From contig JAUNPV010000011.1 in the NCBI GenBank assembly GCA_030536515.1, positions 1-64,000 of the forward strand: a stretch of DNA of 64,000 nucleotides, read 5' to 3'. The notes below the pieces were generated by a model. It did not search any database, was not told where the DNA came from, and saw only the letters and a program-made list of their open reading frames with translations. This document shows positions 35,539-43,430 of the stretch, in pieces. Position numbers and translations under genes: made by a program. Position 1 is the stretch's first letter. Each line of letters opens with the position of its first letter. This DNA comes from Eubacteriales bacterium (GTDB taxonomy: Bacteria; Bacillota; Clostridia; Oscillospirales; Oscillospiraceae).

Positions 35539-36132
35539 ATGATTCGCAGAATCATTCAAATCAATCCCGCCGCCTGCACCGGCTGCGGCCTTTGCGTCAG
35601 CGCCTGCCACGAGGGGGCCATTGGCATGAGAAACGGGAAGGCCGTTCTCCTGCGGGACGACCACTGCGACGGCCTGGGGGACTGCCTTCCGGCCTGTCCG
35701 GCGGGGGCCATTACCTTTGTGGAGCGGGAGGCGGCGGCCTACGACCGGTCCGCCGTGGCCGAGGCCGCCAGCCAGTGGCCGGTCCAGCTCAAGCTGGTCC
35801 CCGCCAAGGCCCCCTATTTCCAGGGCGCTTCCCTGCTCATCGCCGCCAGCTGCACGGCCTTTGCCTGCGCCGCCTTCCACCGGGAGCTTTTGGCCGGGCG
35901 GGCGCTCGTCATGGGCTGCCCCAAGCTGGACGGGGTGGACTATTCGGAAAAGCTCAGCCAAATTCTCCTGGAAAACCAAATCCGGGACATTCTGGTGGCA
36001 CGGATGGAGGTGCCCTGCTGCGGCGGCCTGGAGCGGGCCGTGGCCAAGGCCCTGGCCGCCAGCGGCAAGGAAATCCCCTGCCGGACCGTTATCCTCACAA
36101 CCGACGGGAAAATCAAATCATTTTTGAATTAA
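35539..36132 (+). CDS. Hcp-associated 4Fe-4S ferredoxin-like protein
   Basis: A 197-residue protein. The N-terminal bis-cluster motif reads CTGCGLCVSACHEGAI and CDGLGDCLPACPAGAI (the second spacing is C-x5-C-x3-C). A C-terminal domain has further conserved Cys (SCTAFACAAF, MGCPKLDGVDY, VPCCGG). Such proteins accompany hcp in Clostridia and probably supply electrons to it. The start follows AAATGGAGGAATTCTT. 23 bp separate it from hcp. Confidence 0.88.
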   Translation: MIRRIIQINPAACTGCGLCVSACHEGAIGMRNGKAVLLRDDHCDGLGDCLPACPAGAITFVEREAAAYDRSAVAEAASQWPVQLKLVPAKAPYFQGASLLIAASCTAFACAAFHRELLAGRALVMGCPKLDGVDYSEKLSQILLENQIRDILVARMEVPCCGGLERAVAKALAASGKEIPCRTVILTTDGKIKSFLN

Positions 36133-36155
36133 CAACACTACAAAGGAGCGATTCT

Positions 36156-37742
36156 ATGGAAAATCAAATGTTTTGCTTTCAGTGCGAGCAGACCGCCGGA
36201 TGCACCGGCTGCACGGGGAAGGCCGGGGTCTGCGGCAAGTCCGCCGCCACCGCCGCCCTCCAGGACCGGCTGACCGGGGCCCTCATCGGCCTGGCCCGGG
36301 CCATGGACGGCGGCATCACCGGCGGCGGGAATGCGGAGCTGGTCCAGCAGAGCCTGTTCGCCACCCTGACCAACGTCAACTTTGACGACGAGGCCCTGGC
36401 CTCCCTCATCGACCGGGTCCACGCCCAGCGGGCACTGCTGGTCCCCGGCTGCGCCGCCTGCGCCAGCGCCTGCGGCCGCACCGCCGACTACGACATGGAG
36501 CTCCTCTGGACCGCCCCCGAGGACATCCGCTCCCTCAAGTCCCTGATTCTCTTTGGCATCCGGGGCGTGGCCGCCTATGCCTGGCACGCACGCATTCTGG
36601 GCTGCCAGGACGAGGCCGTCAACCGCTTCCTCTATAAGGCCCTGTTCGCCCTGGGGGAGGACTGGGGCGTAGAGGAGCTGCTGCCCATTGTTTTGGAGGT
36701 GGGCAAGCACAACCTCACCGCCATGGCCCTGCTGGACCGGGCCAACACCGGGGCCTACGGCATCCCCGCCCCGGTCACCGTGCCTCTGACCATCGAAAAG
36801 GGCCCCTTCATCGTCATCACCGGCCATGACCTCCACGATTTGAAGCTGCTGCTGGAGCAGACGGCGGGCAAGGGCATCAACGTCTACACCCACGGGGAAA
36901 TGCTCCCGGCCCACGCCTACCCGGCGCTGCGCCAGTACCCCCATCTGAAGGGCAATTTCGGCACCGCCTGGCAGAACCAGCAGCGGGAGTTTGCAAGCCT
37001 CCCCGCCCCCGTCGTCTACACCACCAACTGCCTCATGCCCCCCAGAGAAAGCTATTTTGACCGGGTGTTCACCACCGGCGTGGTGTCCTTCCCCGGTGCA
37101 CGCCACATAGACCGGGACTTCACCCCCGTCATCGAGAAGGCCCTGGCCCTGGGCGGCTATCCCGATGACCGGCCCATGACCGGCATCAACGGCGGCGCCA
37201 CGGTGATGACCGGCTTTGCCCGGGGCGCCGTTCTGGGGGTGGCCGACCGGGTCATCCAGGCGGTGAAGGACGGGGCCATCCGCCACTTCTTCCTGGTGGG
37301 CGGCTGCGACGGCAGCCGGTCCGGCCGGGACTACTACACCGAGTTTGTGAAGAAAACCCCGGCCGACACCCTGGTGCTGACCCTGGGCTGCGGCAAGTAC
37401 CGGTTCAACGACCTGGACCTGGGCACCGTGGGCGGCCTGCCCCGGCTCATGGACATGGGCCAGTGCAACGATGCCTACAGCGCCATTCAGGTGGCTCTGG
37501 CCCTGGCGGAGGCCTTCGGCTGCGGGGTCAACGAGCTGCCATTGTCCCTGGTGCTCTCCTGGTACGAGCAGAAGGCGGTGAGCATTCTGCTGACCCTGCT
37601 GCACCTGGGAATCCGGAACATCCGCCTGGGCCCCACCCTGCCCGCCTTTGTTTCCCCCAACGTGCTGTCCCTGCTGGTCAAGCAGTACGCCATCGCCCCC
37701 ATCACCACCCCCGACGAGGATTTGAAGGCCATCCTGGGATAA
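36156..37742 (+). CDS. hcp: Hydroxylamine reductase / hybrid-cluster protein
   Basis: A 528-residue hybrid-cluster (prismane) protein. The N-terminal 4Fe-4S ligands are in FCFQCEQTAGCTGC and GVCGKS. Hybrid-cluster ligands appear in GHDLHDL, HGEMLPAH, TTNCLMPP, GGCDGSRSGRDYY and LGCGKYRF. It reduces NO or hydroxylamine and can act as a nitrosylase in other bacteria. Downstream of its ferredoxin and divergent from a Crp/Fnr regulator, it forms a nitrosative-stress unit. A strong terminator follows. Confidence 0.97.
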   Translation: MENQMFCFQCEQTAGCTGCTGKAGVCGKSAATAALQDRLTGALIGLARAMDGGITGGGNAELVQQSLFATLTNVNFDDEALASLIDRVHAQRALLVPGCAACASACGRTADYDMELLWTAPEDIRSLKSLILFGIRGVAAYAWHARILGCQDEAVNRFLYKALFALGEDWGVEELLPIVLEVGKHNLTAMALLDRANTGAYGIPAPVTVPLTIEKGPFIVITGHDLHDLKLLLEQTAGKGINVYTHGEMLPAHAYPALRQYPHLKGNFGTAWQNQQREFASLPAPVVYTTNCLMPPRESYFDRVFTTGVVSFPGARHIDRDFTPVIEKALALGGYPDDRPMTGINGGATVMTGFARGAVLGVADRVIQAVKDGAIRHFFLVGGCDGSRSGRDYYTEFVKKTPADTLVLTLGCGKYRFNDLDLGTVGGLPRLMDMGQCNDAYSAIQVALALAEAFGCGVNELPLSLVLSWYEQKAVSILLTLLHLGIRNIRLGPTLPAFVSPNVLSLLVKQYAIAPITTPDEDLKAILG

Positions 37743-37749
37743 AAAACGT

Positions 37750-37784
37750 CCGCCTGTACGGCCCTCGTACAGGCGGCATTTTTT
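37750..37784 (+). terminator. Terminator of the hcp operon
   Basis: CCGCCTGTACG pairs with CGTACAGGCGG around GCCCT, with a T run at 37779-37784. Confidence 0.88.
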
Positions 37785-37855
37785 GCCGCCGGGGCGGCAG
37801 GCTCTGCACCGATGTCCTCCTTTCAAAAATGGCAGACTTTTCCTCTGGACTTTTT

Positions 37856-37891
37856 CGAACATATGTTGTATAATATAAGAACAAACATTCG
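37856..37891 (+). promoter_or_regulatory. SOS promoter with two LexA boxes
   Basis: CGAACATATGTTGT (37856-37869) and AGAACAAACATTCG (37878-37891) match the Bacillus LexA box CGAACRNRYGTTCG, and a -10 TATAAT lies between and over them (37869-37874). LexA bound here would block the polymerase/YolD operon. Confidence 0.8.
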
Positions 37892-37904
37892 AAAGGAACT
37901 TCTG

Positions 37905-38024
37905 ATGAAATCGGCAAGCGCTGGCAGCGAGGGATTTTGGCCCGCTGTCCAGCCGCAGACGCTTGCTTCAGAGGTTCCGAAAGGAGGCTGCCGCTGTGAC
38001 GGAGCGTTGGTATGTTGCCATTGA
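37905..38024 (+). other. Possible leader reading frame overlapping the polymerase start
   Basis: ATG after AAAGGAACTTCTG opens a 39-codon frame that ends inside the polymerase gene. Its DNA also contains nested inverted repeats (GCAAGCG/CGCTTGC and CTGGCAGCG/CGCTGTCCAG). It may be a translated leader that opens or hides the polymerase ribosome-binding site, or merely a chance frame over an RNA hairpin. Confidence 0.3.
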
Positions 38025-39489
38025 TTTGAAATCCTTTTATGCCTCGGTGGAGTGCATTCTTCGGGGGCTGGACCCCCTTTCCACCCATCTGGTGGTGGCC
38101 GACAGCAGCCGGACGGAGAAAACCATCTGTCTGGCGGTGTCCCCCTCCCTGAAGGCCCTGGGGATTCCCGGGCGGCCCCGGCTGTTCGAGGTGGTCCAGA
38201 AGGTGGGGGAAATCAACGCCCTGCGGCGGTGCGCCGCCCCCGGGCGGGAGTTTTCCGGGAAGTCCCACTTTCCGGAGGAGCTGAAAGCCCACCCCCAGCT
38301 GGCGGTGGACTACATCGTGGCCCCGCCCCGGATGGCCGCCTACATTGACTACAGCACCCGGATTTACAATGTCTACCTCAAATACATCGCCCCGGAGGAC
38401 ATCCACGTCTACTCCATCGACGAGGTGATGATGGATGTCACCGCCTACCTGCGCACCTACGGCCTGACCCCCCGGCAGCTGGCGGGGAAAATCATGCTGG
38501 ACATTCTGGAAACCACCGGCATCACCGCCACCGCCGGCATCGGCACCAATCTGTACCTGTGCAAGGTGGCCATGGACATTCTGGCCAAGCACGCCGACCC
38601 CGACGAGCACGGCGTGCGCATTGCCGAGCTGACGGAAGGCGGCTACCGGCGGCTGCTGTGGACCCACCGGCCTCTGACGGACTTCTGGCGCATCGGCCGG
38701 GGCTACGCCAAAAAGCTGGAGGGAGTGGGCCTGCGGACCATGGGGGACGTGGCCCGGTGCTCCCTCGGAGGGCCTGAGGAGTTTCACAACGAGGAGCTGC
38801 TGTACAAGCTCTTCGGTGTCAACGCCCAGCTGCTCATCGACCACGCCTGGGGCTTTGAAAGCTGCACCATGGCGGACATCAAGGCCTACCGGCCCAGCGT
38901 CCACTCCTTAAGCTCCGGCCAGGTGCTGTCCCAGCCCTACCGGCCGGACCGGGCCAGGCTGGTGGTCCGGGAAATGGCCGATGCCCTGTCCCTGGACCTG
39001 GTAGGCAAGGGCCTTGTGGCGGACCAGCTCACTCTGACCATCGGCTACGACATGGAAAGCCTGAAGCAGGGCCGGTATGCCGGCCCCCTGGTCCGGGACC
39101 CCTACGGCCGGGCCATCCCCCGCCACGCCCACGGAAGTGAGAATTTAGGCGGCCATACCGCCTCCACCGCCCGGCTTTTGCAGGCGGTCTCCCAGCTGTA
39201 CGACCGGATTGTGGACCCCGGGCTGCTGGTGCGGCGCATCACCGTCACAGCCTGTCATGTAATCCCGGCGGGAGCGGTGGACACCGCCTGCCAGCAGCTG
39301 GACCTGTTCGCCGACCCTGCCGCCCAGCAGGCCGACCGCCTCCGGGAGGACCGGGAGCGCCGCCGCCAGGGGGCCATTCTCACCATCCGGGGCAAATACG
39401 GCAAAAACGCCATCGTCCGGGCCATGAGCCTGGAGCAGGACGCCACCGCCATAGCCCGCAACGCTCAGATTGGAGGTCACAAGGCATGA
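37996..39489 (+). CDS. SOS-inducible Y-family DNA polymerase (UvrX/UmuC type)
   Basis: A 497-residue translesion polymerase. The palm motifs are VAIDLKSFYASVEC (first catalytic Asp) and HVYSIDEVMMDVT (catalytic Asp-Glu), with thumb/finger region TAGIGTNLYLCKVAMDI. A C-terminal little-finger domain follows, and the sequence QLDLF near the end is a beta-clamp-binding motif. GTG at 37996 lies eight bases after AGGAGG. Two LexA boxes precede it and yolD-like follows, the usual Firmicutes arrangement. Confidence 0.92.
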   Translation: MTERWYVAIDLKSFYASVECILRGLDPLSTHLVVADSSRTEKTICLAVSPSLKALGIPGRPRLFEVVQKVGEINALRRCAAPGREFSGKSHFPEELKAHPQLAVDYIVAPPRMAAYIDYSTRIYNVYLKYIAPEDIHVYSIDEVMMDVTAYLRTYGLTPRQLAGKIMLDILETTGITATAGIGTNLYLCKVAMDILAKHADPDEHGVRIAELTEGGYRRLLWTHRPLTDFWRIGRGYAKKLEGVGLRTMGDVARCSLGGPEEFHNEELLYKLFGVNAQLLIDHAWGFESCTMADIKAYRPSVHSLSSGQVLSQPYRPDRARLVVREMADALSLDLVGKGLVADQLTLTIGYDMESLKQGRYAGPLVRDPYGRAIPRHAHGSENLGGHTASTARLLQAVSQLYDRIVDPGLLVRRITVTACHVIPAGAVDTACQQLDLFADPAAQQADRLREDRERRRQGAILTIRGKYGKNAIVRAMSLEQDATAIARNAQIGGHKA

Positions 39490-39971
39490 GCTTTCCCTAT
39501 GAGGACATTGTCCGCCTTCCCCACCCCATTTCCACCCGCCACGCCCGGATGAGCGATGCCGACCGGGCGGCCCAGTTTTCCCCCTTTGCCGCTCTGAACG
39601 GCCACGAGGAGGCCATTGCGGAAACCGCCCGTCTGACGGACCGGCGGCCCCAGCTGGCCGAGGACGGGGCGGCGGAATTAAACGAGACCCTCTGCGCCCT
39701 GGCCGCCCAGCTGGATGAGCAGCCGGAGGTTGCCGTCACCTGCTTCGTCCAGGACGAAAAAAAGCCCGGCGGGTCCCACAGGACCGTCACCGGGCGGATG
39801 GAGAAGCTGGATTTATGCAACCAGCGCCTGCTGGTAGCCGGAACCTGGGTGCCCCTGGGGGATGTTATTGCGGTACGGAAACTCGACGCGGCCTGCCCTA
39901 CGGCTTTCCATCCGGGGCATATTCCAGAATATCCCCGGGCTGGCAGTCCAGGGCCTGGCAGATGGCGTTGA
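39486..39971 (+). CDS. YolD-like protein
   Basis: A 161-residue protein beginning MSFPYEDIVRLPHPISTRHA, with the RMSDADRAAQFSPFAAL motif, then helical and beta segments (VTCFVQDEKKPGGSHRTVTGRMEKLD). This is the YolD-like family that follows Y-family polymerases. It overlaps the polymerase gene as ATGA. After about residue 130 the tail looks unlike the family and runs over the end of the convergent HTH gene, so the reading frame may have lost its original stop. Confidence 0.85.
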   Translation: MSFPYEDIVRLPHPISTRHARMSDADRAAQFSPFAALNGHEEAIAETARLTDRRPQLAEDGAAELNETLCALAAQLDEQPEVAVTCFVQDEKKPGGSHRTVTGRMEKLDLCNQRLLVAGTWVPLGDVIAVRKLDAACPTAFHPGHIPEYPRAGSPGPGRWR

Positions 39972-40113
39972 GGGTAGAAAAGCGGATGGCGCTGATTTTG
40001 CCGGTTTTGATTTTGGACAGGTTCACGTTGGCAATGCCCACCTGGGCCGCCAGGTCGTTGAGGGAAATCTTCCGGTCCGCCATCACACGGTCCAGTCGTA
40101 AAATAATCGCCAT
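39898..40113 (-). CDS. YozG-like Cro/C1-type HTH regulator
   Basis: A 71-residue single helix-turn-helix protein (MAIILRLDRVMADRKISLND, then GIANVNLSKIKTGK, ending DCQPGDILEY). This type accompanies DUF2975 membrane proteins. It starts at 40113 after GAGGTGG. A GTG at 40125 overlapping the previous stop is an alternative. It is the last gene of a three-gene operon and probably controls that operon's promoter. Confidence 0.9.
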   Translation of the reverse strand: MAIILRLDRVMADRKISLNDLAAQVGIANVNLSKIKTGKISAIRFSTLNAICQALDCQPGDILEYAPDGKP

Positions 40114-40121
40114 AGGCCACC

Positions 40122-40682
40122 TCACAGCGTTTCGTCAGACTCCTGCTGGAGCTGACAGCCATAGCGAAAAATGCTGAGGCTGCACTCCACCAGTGCCAGG
40201 GCGGCCACCCAGCCAAGGCTGATCTGAAGCCGATAGCCCGCCACCCCCGCCGCCATGGGGCCTTCGAAGCCATTTTTCACGATATCCACCAGGAACAAAG
40301 CCAGGGCCAGATAAAAAACCCGCCACAGAGGCCGGACGTGGCTGAGCGCAAAGGGGGTCCCACTGCGGCTGACGCTGCGGAACACCTTCGCCAACTGGGC
40401 CACGGCCAGGACCAGAAGCACCTGGCGGACAGCCCCCAGGCCCAGGCACAGAAACAGCACCGGCTGCAATTTCTTCTCAGCAGGCACCGCCGACACCATT
40501 CGCTCCAGCACCGGCCCCAGGGCCTCCATAGCCTCCACCTGATTTCGGCTGTAAGCATCCCCATACAGCAGGGACGTCACCACCAGCTCCACCAGCCCCA
40601 CCGCCAGAAGCACGGCCAGCACATTCAGCATCCAATAGGCAAAGCGGCTGGTCTTTTGAATTTTCAGCTTGGTATCTGCCAT
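40122..40682 (-). CDS. DUF2975 membrane protein, second copy
   Basis: A 186-residue protein with four predicted membrane helices and a DUF2975 layout (a cytoplasmic stretch SRSGTPFALSHVRPLWRV between helices 2 and 3). Its C-terminal 13 residues (YGCQLQQESDETL) are almost identical to those of the paralogue just upstream, indicating a tandem duplication. Its function is unknown. Proteins of this family are paired with a small HTH regulator, possibly as a membrane sensor. Confidence 0.85.
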   Translation of the reverse strand: MADTKLKIQKTSRFAYWMLNVLAVLLAVGLVELVVTSLLYGDAYSRNQVEAMEALGPVLERMVSAVPAEKKLQPVLFLCLGLGAVRQVLLVLAVAQLAKVFRSVSRSGTPFALSHVRPLWRVFYLALALFLVDIVKNGFEGPMAAGVAGYRLQISLGWVAALALVECSLSIFRYGCQLQQESDETL

Positions 40683-40693
40683 GTTTTCCTCCT

Positions 40694-41227
40694 TTACAGC
40701 GTTTCGTCAGACTCCTGCTGCAATTTACAGCCGTACTCGAACACGTAGGCCAGGCAGTAGATGATGGCCGCAAAGAGCAGGGCGGCCATGTCCAGCTCCA
40801 GCAGCACCAGCCGCTCCCCGGTGAGCAGGGCGGCCTCCAGATTGTCCGCCACGCTGACCATCACCGACAGGGCCAGAGCCAGCCAGGCCACACGCTTGAT
40901 GCAGCTGACGTGGGCGGGGTTGAAGGGGGTGCCGTCCTCGCCGATGCCCCGGAACACCTGCTCCAGCAGATGGCACAGGGCGGCGGCCACCAGCAGCGCT
41001 GCCATGGTGGCGACAATCATCATGGGCAGCAGAACATCAGCGCCCGGGGCCTGGGCATATTTCTCCACGCCCATGAACCACCCCTGGATGTCCGGCCGCC
41101 CAATCAGGCCGCACACCAGCCCGGCCCCCGCCAGCACAATGCCCACAATGGACGAGATTTTGCCGATGGAAAGAAAGACCGCAATGGTCCGGCTGGTTTT
41201 CCTGAGTTTGGTTTGTGTATCGTTCAT
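40694..41227 (-). CDS. DUF2975 membrane protein, first copy
   Basis: A 177-residue paralogue of the preceding protein. It has four membrane helices, the middle motif GEDGTPFNPAHVSCIKRVA and the ending YGCKLQQESDETL. It is first in the operon and has a consensus promoter upstream. The two copies differ strongly in the extracytoplasmic loop between helices 1 and 2, so they may form a heteromeric membrane complex or sense different things. Confidence 0.85.
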   Translation of the reverse strand: MNDTQTKLRKTSRTIAVFLSIGKISSIVGIVLAGAGLVCGLIGRPDIQGWFMGVEKYAQAPGADVLLPMMIVATMAALLVAAALCHLLEQVFRGIGEDGTPFNPAHVSCIKRVAWLALALSVMVSVADNLEAALLTGERLVLLELDMAALLFAAIIYCLAYVFEYGCKLQQESDETL

Positions 41228-41256
41228 AGCGTCCCCTCCTTGTATTTGGTACTTCC

Positions 41257-41285
41257 GTTATACCACAGGAGAGAACGTTTGTCAA
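41257..41285 (-). promoter_or_regulatory. Promoter and operator of the DUF2975/HTH operon
   Basis: Minus strand: TTGACA (41285-41280), 17-bp spacer, TATAAC (41262-41257). AACGTTT (41274-41280) and AAACGTT (41301-41307) form an inverted repeat around the -35 box, the likely site of the HTH protein. Confidence 0.75.
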
Positions 41286-41365
41286 CTATTATTTAATGAT
41301 AAACGTTAATTATTTTACGTTCTGTAAAGGCAATCCGCACACTCGGAGGAAGGCTTTGCACCCGC

Positions 41366-41860
41366 AGTAGGGGCGGGTTATTAACCCGCCCGTCGGCCCC
41401 CGCCGAGGGGGCCGCAATCGGCTTTCCGCCTGGAAAGCCGATTCAGCCAGGTAGGCACGTCCGGGAGGCTGTGCCCTGCGTTGCAGTCGTTTTGGCAAGT
41501 GGAGGCACGAACCGATACAACAGTTGAGATTCCCGCCCGCATTCCTCATCCGCCCCAGTGTGCGCACTGGGGCACCTTCTCCCCGCAAGGGGGACGCCGC
41601 ATCCGTAAGCCGCTGAAGCGGCAACGGCTGCGCGGCCCCCGGGGGAAGGTATTGGGGTGCGGGGGAAGGCTTTGGGCCCGCCGTAGGGGCGGGTTATTAA
41701 CCCGCCCGTCGGCCCCCGGCGAGGGGGCCGCTTCCCGGTGTTGCGGCTTGCGCCGCCTGATTTGCCGGGGGGGCAAATCAGCGGGAGGGTCAGTGACCCT
41801 CCCCTACAGGGCGGTCCCGTAAGGCTTTTCCTGTGGGGGGGCAGCGGCGAAGGGAGGGTC
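41366..41860. repeat. Cluster of palindromic elements (GTAGGGG and CCTTC families)
   Basis: The 0.6-kb gap 41330-41880 holds no gene. It contains two copies of GTAGGGGCGGGTTATTAACC plus complement (41366 and 41683 onward), each followed by GTCGGCCCCC/GGGGGCCG hairpins. A CCGCCCGCATTCCTCATCCG segment with GCCCCAGTG/CACTGGGGC follows, then GCGGCTTGCGCCGCC and GATTTGCC/GGCAAATC stems, and terminal GGGAGGGTC/GACCCTCCC units. The same modules recur at 17551, 43313, 44690, 47378 and 50168-50694. Confidence 0.75.
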
Positions 41861-41882
41861 AACGACCCTCCCTAAGCTGTGA

Positions 41883-42500
41883 TTATCGAATAAAGTTGGT
41901 CCGGGCGGGGGGTTCCTTTTCCGGCAGGCCGTAGGTCTGCTTGCCCAGGGCGATGGACTTCATCAAAAAGGCCATGTTTCTTGCCAGGGTGCGCATGGTC
42001 TGCATTCCCTCGGCATCCTCCGAGGCCTCGCCGGGGGCGCCGCCGTGGACCCCGTTCCAATACTGGCTGGAGGCCACGGGCATTCCGCAGATGGTGAAAT
42101 ACTTGTTCAGCTCGTCCATAGTGGCAGTCAGGCCGCCACGGCGGGCGGCGGCGATGGCGGCTCCCACCTTCATCCGCTTGTCGGACTTGTCAGAGCGGAA
42201 CAGCCGGTCCAGGAAGGCCACCAGGGTGGCGTTGGCGGAGGCGTAGTACACCGGGCTGCCCACCACCAGGCCGTCGCACTGCGAAAGCAGGGCCGCTCCC
42301 TCGTTGACGGCATCGTCAAAAACGCATTTGCCAAGCTGGCCGCACTGGCCGCAGGCGATGCAGCCCCGAATGGCCTGGTGACCGATGTGCATGGTCACCG
42401 TTTCGATGCCCTCCTCATGGAAGACCTTCTCCATCTCCGCCAGGGCCAGGGCGGTGTTGCCCTGGGCGTGGGGGCTGCCGTTTACCAATAATACCTTCAT
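41883..42500 (-). CDS. Flavodoxin-fold NAD(P)H-dependent oxidoreductase
   Basis: A 205-residue protein with the FMN-binding start KVLLVNGSPHAQGNT and a Cys-rich loop (GCIACGQCGQLGKCVFDD) that could hold an Fe-S centre, as in iron-sulfur flavoproteins. The second FMN loop is VGSPVYYASANATLVAFLDR. It probably reduces quinones or other small acceptors. It overlaps the upstream amidohydrolase as ATGA, so the two may act on related substrates. Confidence 0.87.
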   Translation of the reverse strand: MKVLLVNGSPHAQGNTALALAEMEKVFHEEGIETVTMHIGHQAIRGCIACGQCGQLGKCVFDDAVNEGAALLSQCDGLVVGSPVYYASANATLVAFLDRLFRSDKSDKRMKVGAAIAAARRGGLTATMDELNKYFTICGMPVASSQYWNGVHGGAPGEASEDAEGMQTMRTLARNMAFLMKSIALGKQTYGLPEKEPPARTNFIR

Positions 42501-43291
42501 TTTGCTCCTCCTAAAAAAAGTTTTTCAAAATTGCCGAATAAAATCCGGTCCCGGGTGGTTTCGTCCAGGCCCAGGTCCAGAAAGCGCTGTACCTCCTCCT
42601 TCGGGGTCCACATGGGAAAGTCGGTGCCGAACAGGAACCGGTGGGCTCCCGCCCGGTCGAGAAAATCCAGGGCCCGCTCCTTTCCCAGGTACATCAGGGA
42701 GCTGGAGGTGTCATAGAACACGTTTTCCGGCTGGATGTGGGCATAGGACCGGTCCCAGGCCCGCCAGCCGCCGAAGTGGGCGGCAATGGCGATGAGGTCC
42801 GGCACCTGGCGGATGAGGTTCGTCAGCCGCTCCGGGGCGGAATAATCATAGCGGTCGTCCCCCATGTGAAACAGCACCGGAAGCCCCGCCCGGGCAATGG
42901 CCCGGTACATGGGCACGGCGGCAGGCTCGTCGATGGGGATGTTCTGAAAATCCGGGTGGATTTTAATGCCCTTCAGGCCCAGGGCTTGGATGCGCTCCAG
43001 CTCCGGCTCCCAGTCCTCCATGGTGGGATACAGCGAGCCCATGCCCACCAGCTGGGGGTCCTGGAGGACCACCGTGGCGATGTAGCCGTTGACTGAGGCC
43101 GCCTGTTTGGGCGAAGTCGCCGCGCTGGAGGCCAGGCACCAGCTGATGCCCGCCTGGGCCTCCTGCCGGACCAGCTCCTGATAGGCGGCGGCATGGTGGG
43201 TGGTCATATCGTAAAAATCCCCGATGGACACCGCCGCCTTGTGGGCCAGCTTGTCCGGAAATATATGGGCGTGTACGTCTGCGATTGTCAT
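42497..43291 (-). CDS. Amidohydrolase-2 family TIM-barrel hydrolase
   Basis: A 264-residue metal-dependent hydrolase/decarboxylase. The N-terminal metal motif is DVHAHIFP, with further His in IKIHPDFQ, AAHFGGW and the active-site Asp in FGTDFPMW. Family members decarboxylate or hydrolyse aromatic and other acids. The substrate is not evident here. It forms a two-gene unit with the flavoprotein. A palindromic element lies just upstream. Confidence 0.85.
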   Translation of the reverse strand: MTIADVHAHIFPDKLAHKAAVSIGDFYDMTTHHAAAYQELVRQEAQAGISWCLASSAATSPKQAASVNGYIATVVLQDPQLVGMGSLYPTMEDWEPELERIQALGLKGIKIHPDFQNIPIDEPAAVPMYRAIARAGLPVLFHMGDDRYDYSAPERLTNLIRQVPDLIAIAAHFGGWRAWDRSYAHIQPENVFYDTSSSLMYLGKERALDFLDRAGAHRFLFGTDFPMWTPKEEVQRFLDLGLDETTRDRILFGNFEKLFLGGAK

Positions 43292-43312
43292 AGGTCAACC
43301 TTCTTTGTTTCT

Positions 43313-43411
43313 GTAGGGAACGGATTTATCCGTTCCATTTCCCACCGCTGCGGCTTGCGCCGCCAGATTTGCCGGGGGCAAATCTGCGGAACGGATGAAT
43401 CCGTTCCCTAC
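43313..43411. repeat. GTAGGGAACGG palindromic element
   Basis: GTAGGGAACGGATTTATCCG at the left pairs with the right end GAACGGATGAATCCGTTCCC-TAC. The stems GCGGCTTGCGCCGCC and GATTTGCCGGGGGCAAATC lie between and match those at about 41745-41780. Confidence 0.8.
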
Positions 43412-43430
43412 GAATATATGGGGGGGAAAA

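Noticed and set aside
36138-37862. Long minus-strand frame opposite hcp
   Set aside because: Its composition is the typical antisense shadow (Gly/Val/Gln/His-rich), and hcp on the plus strand is unmistakable.
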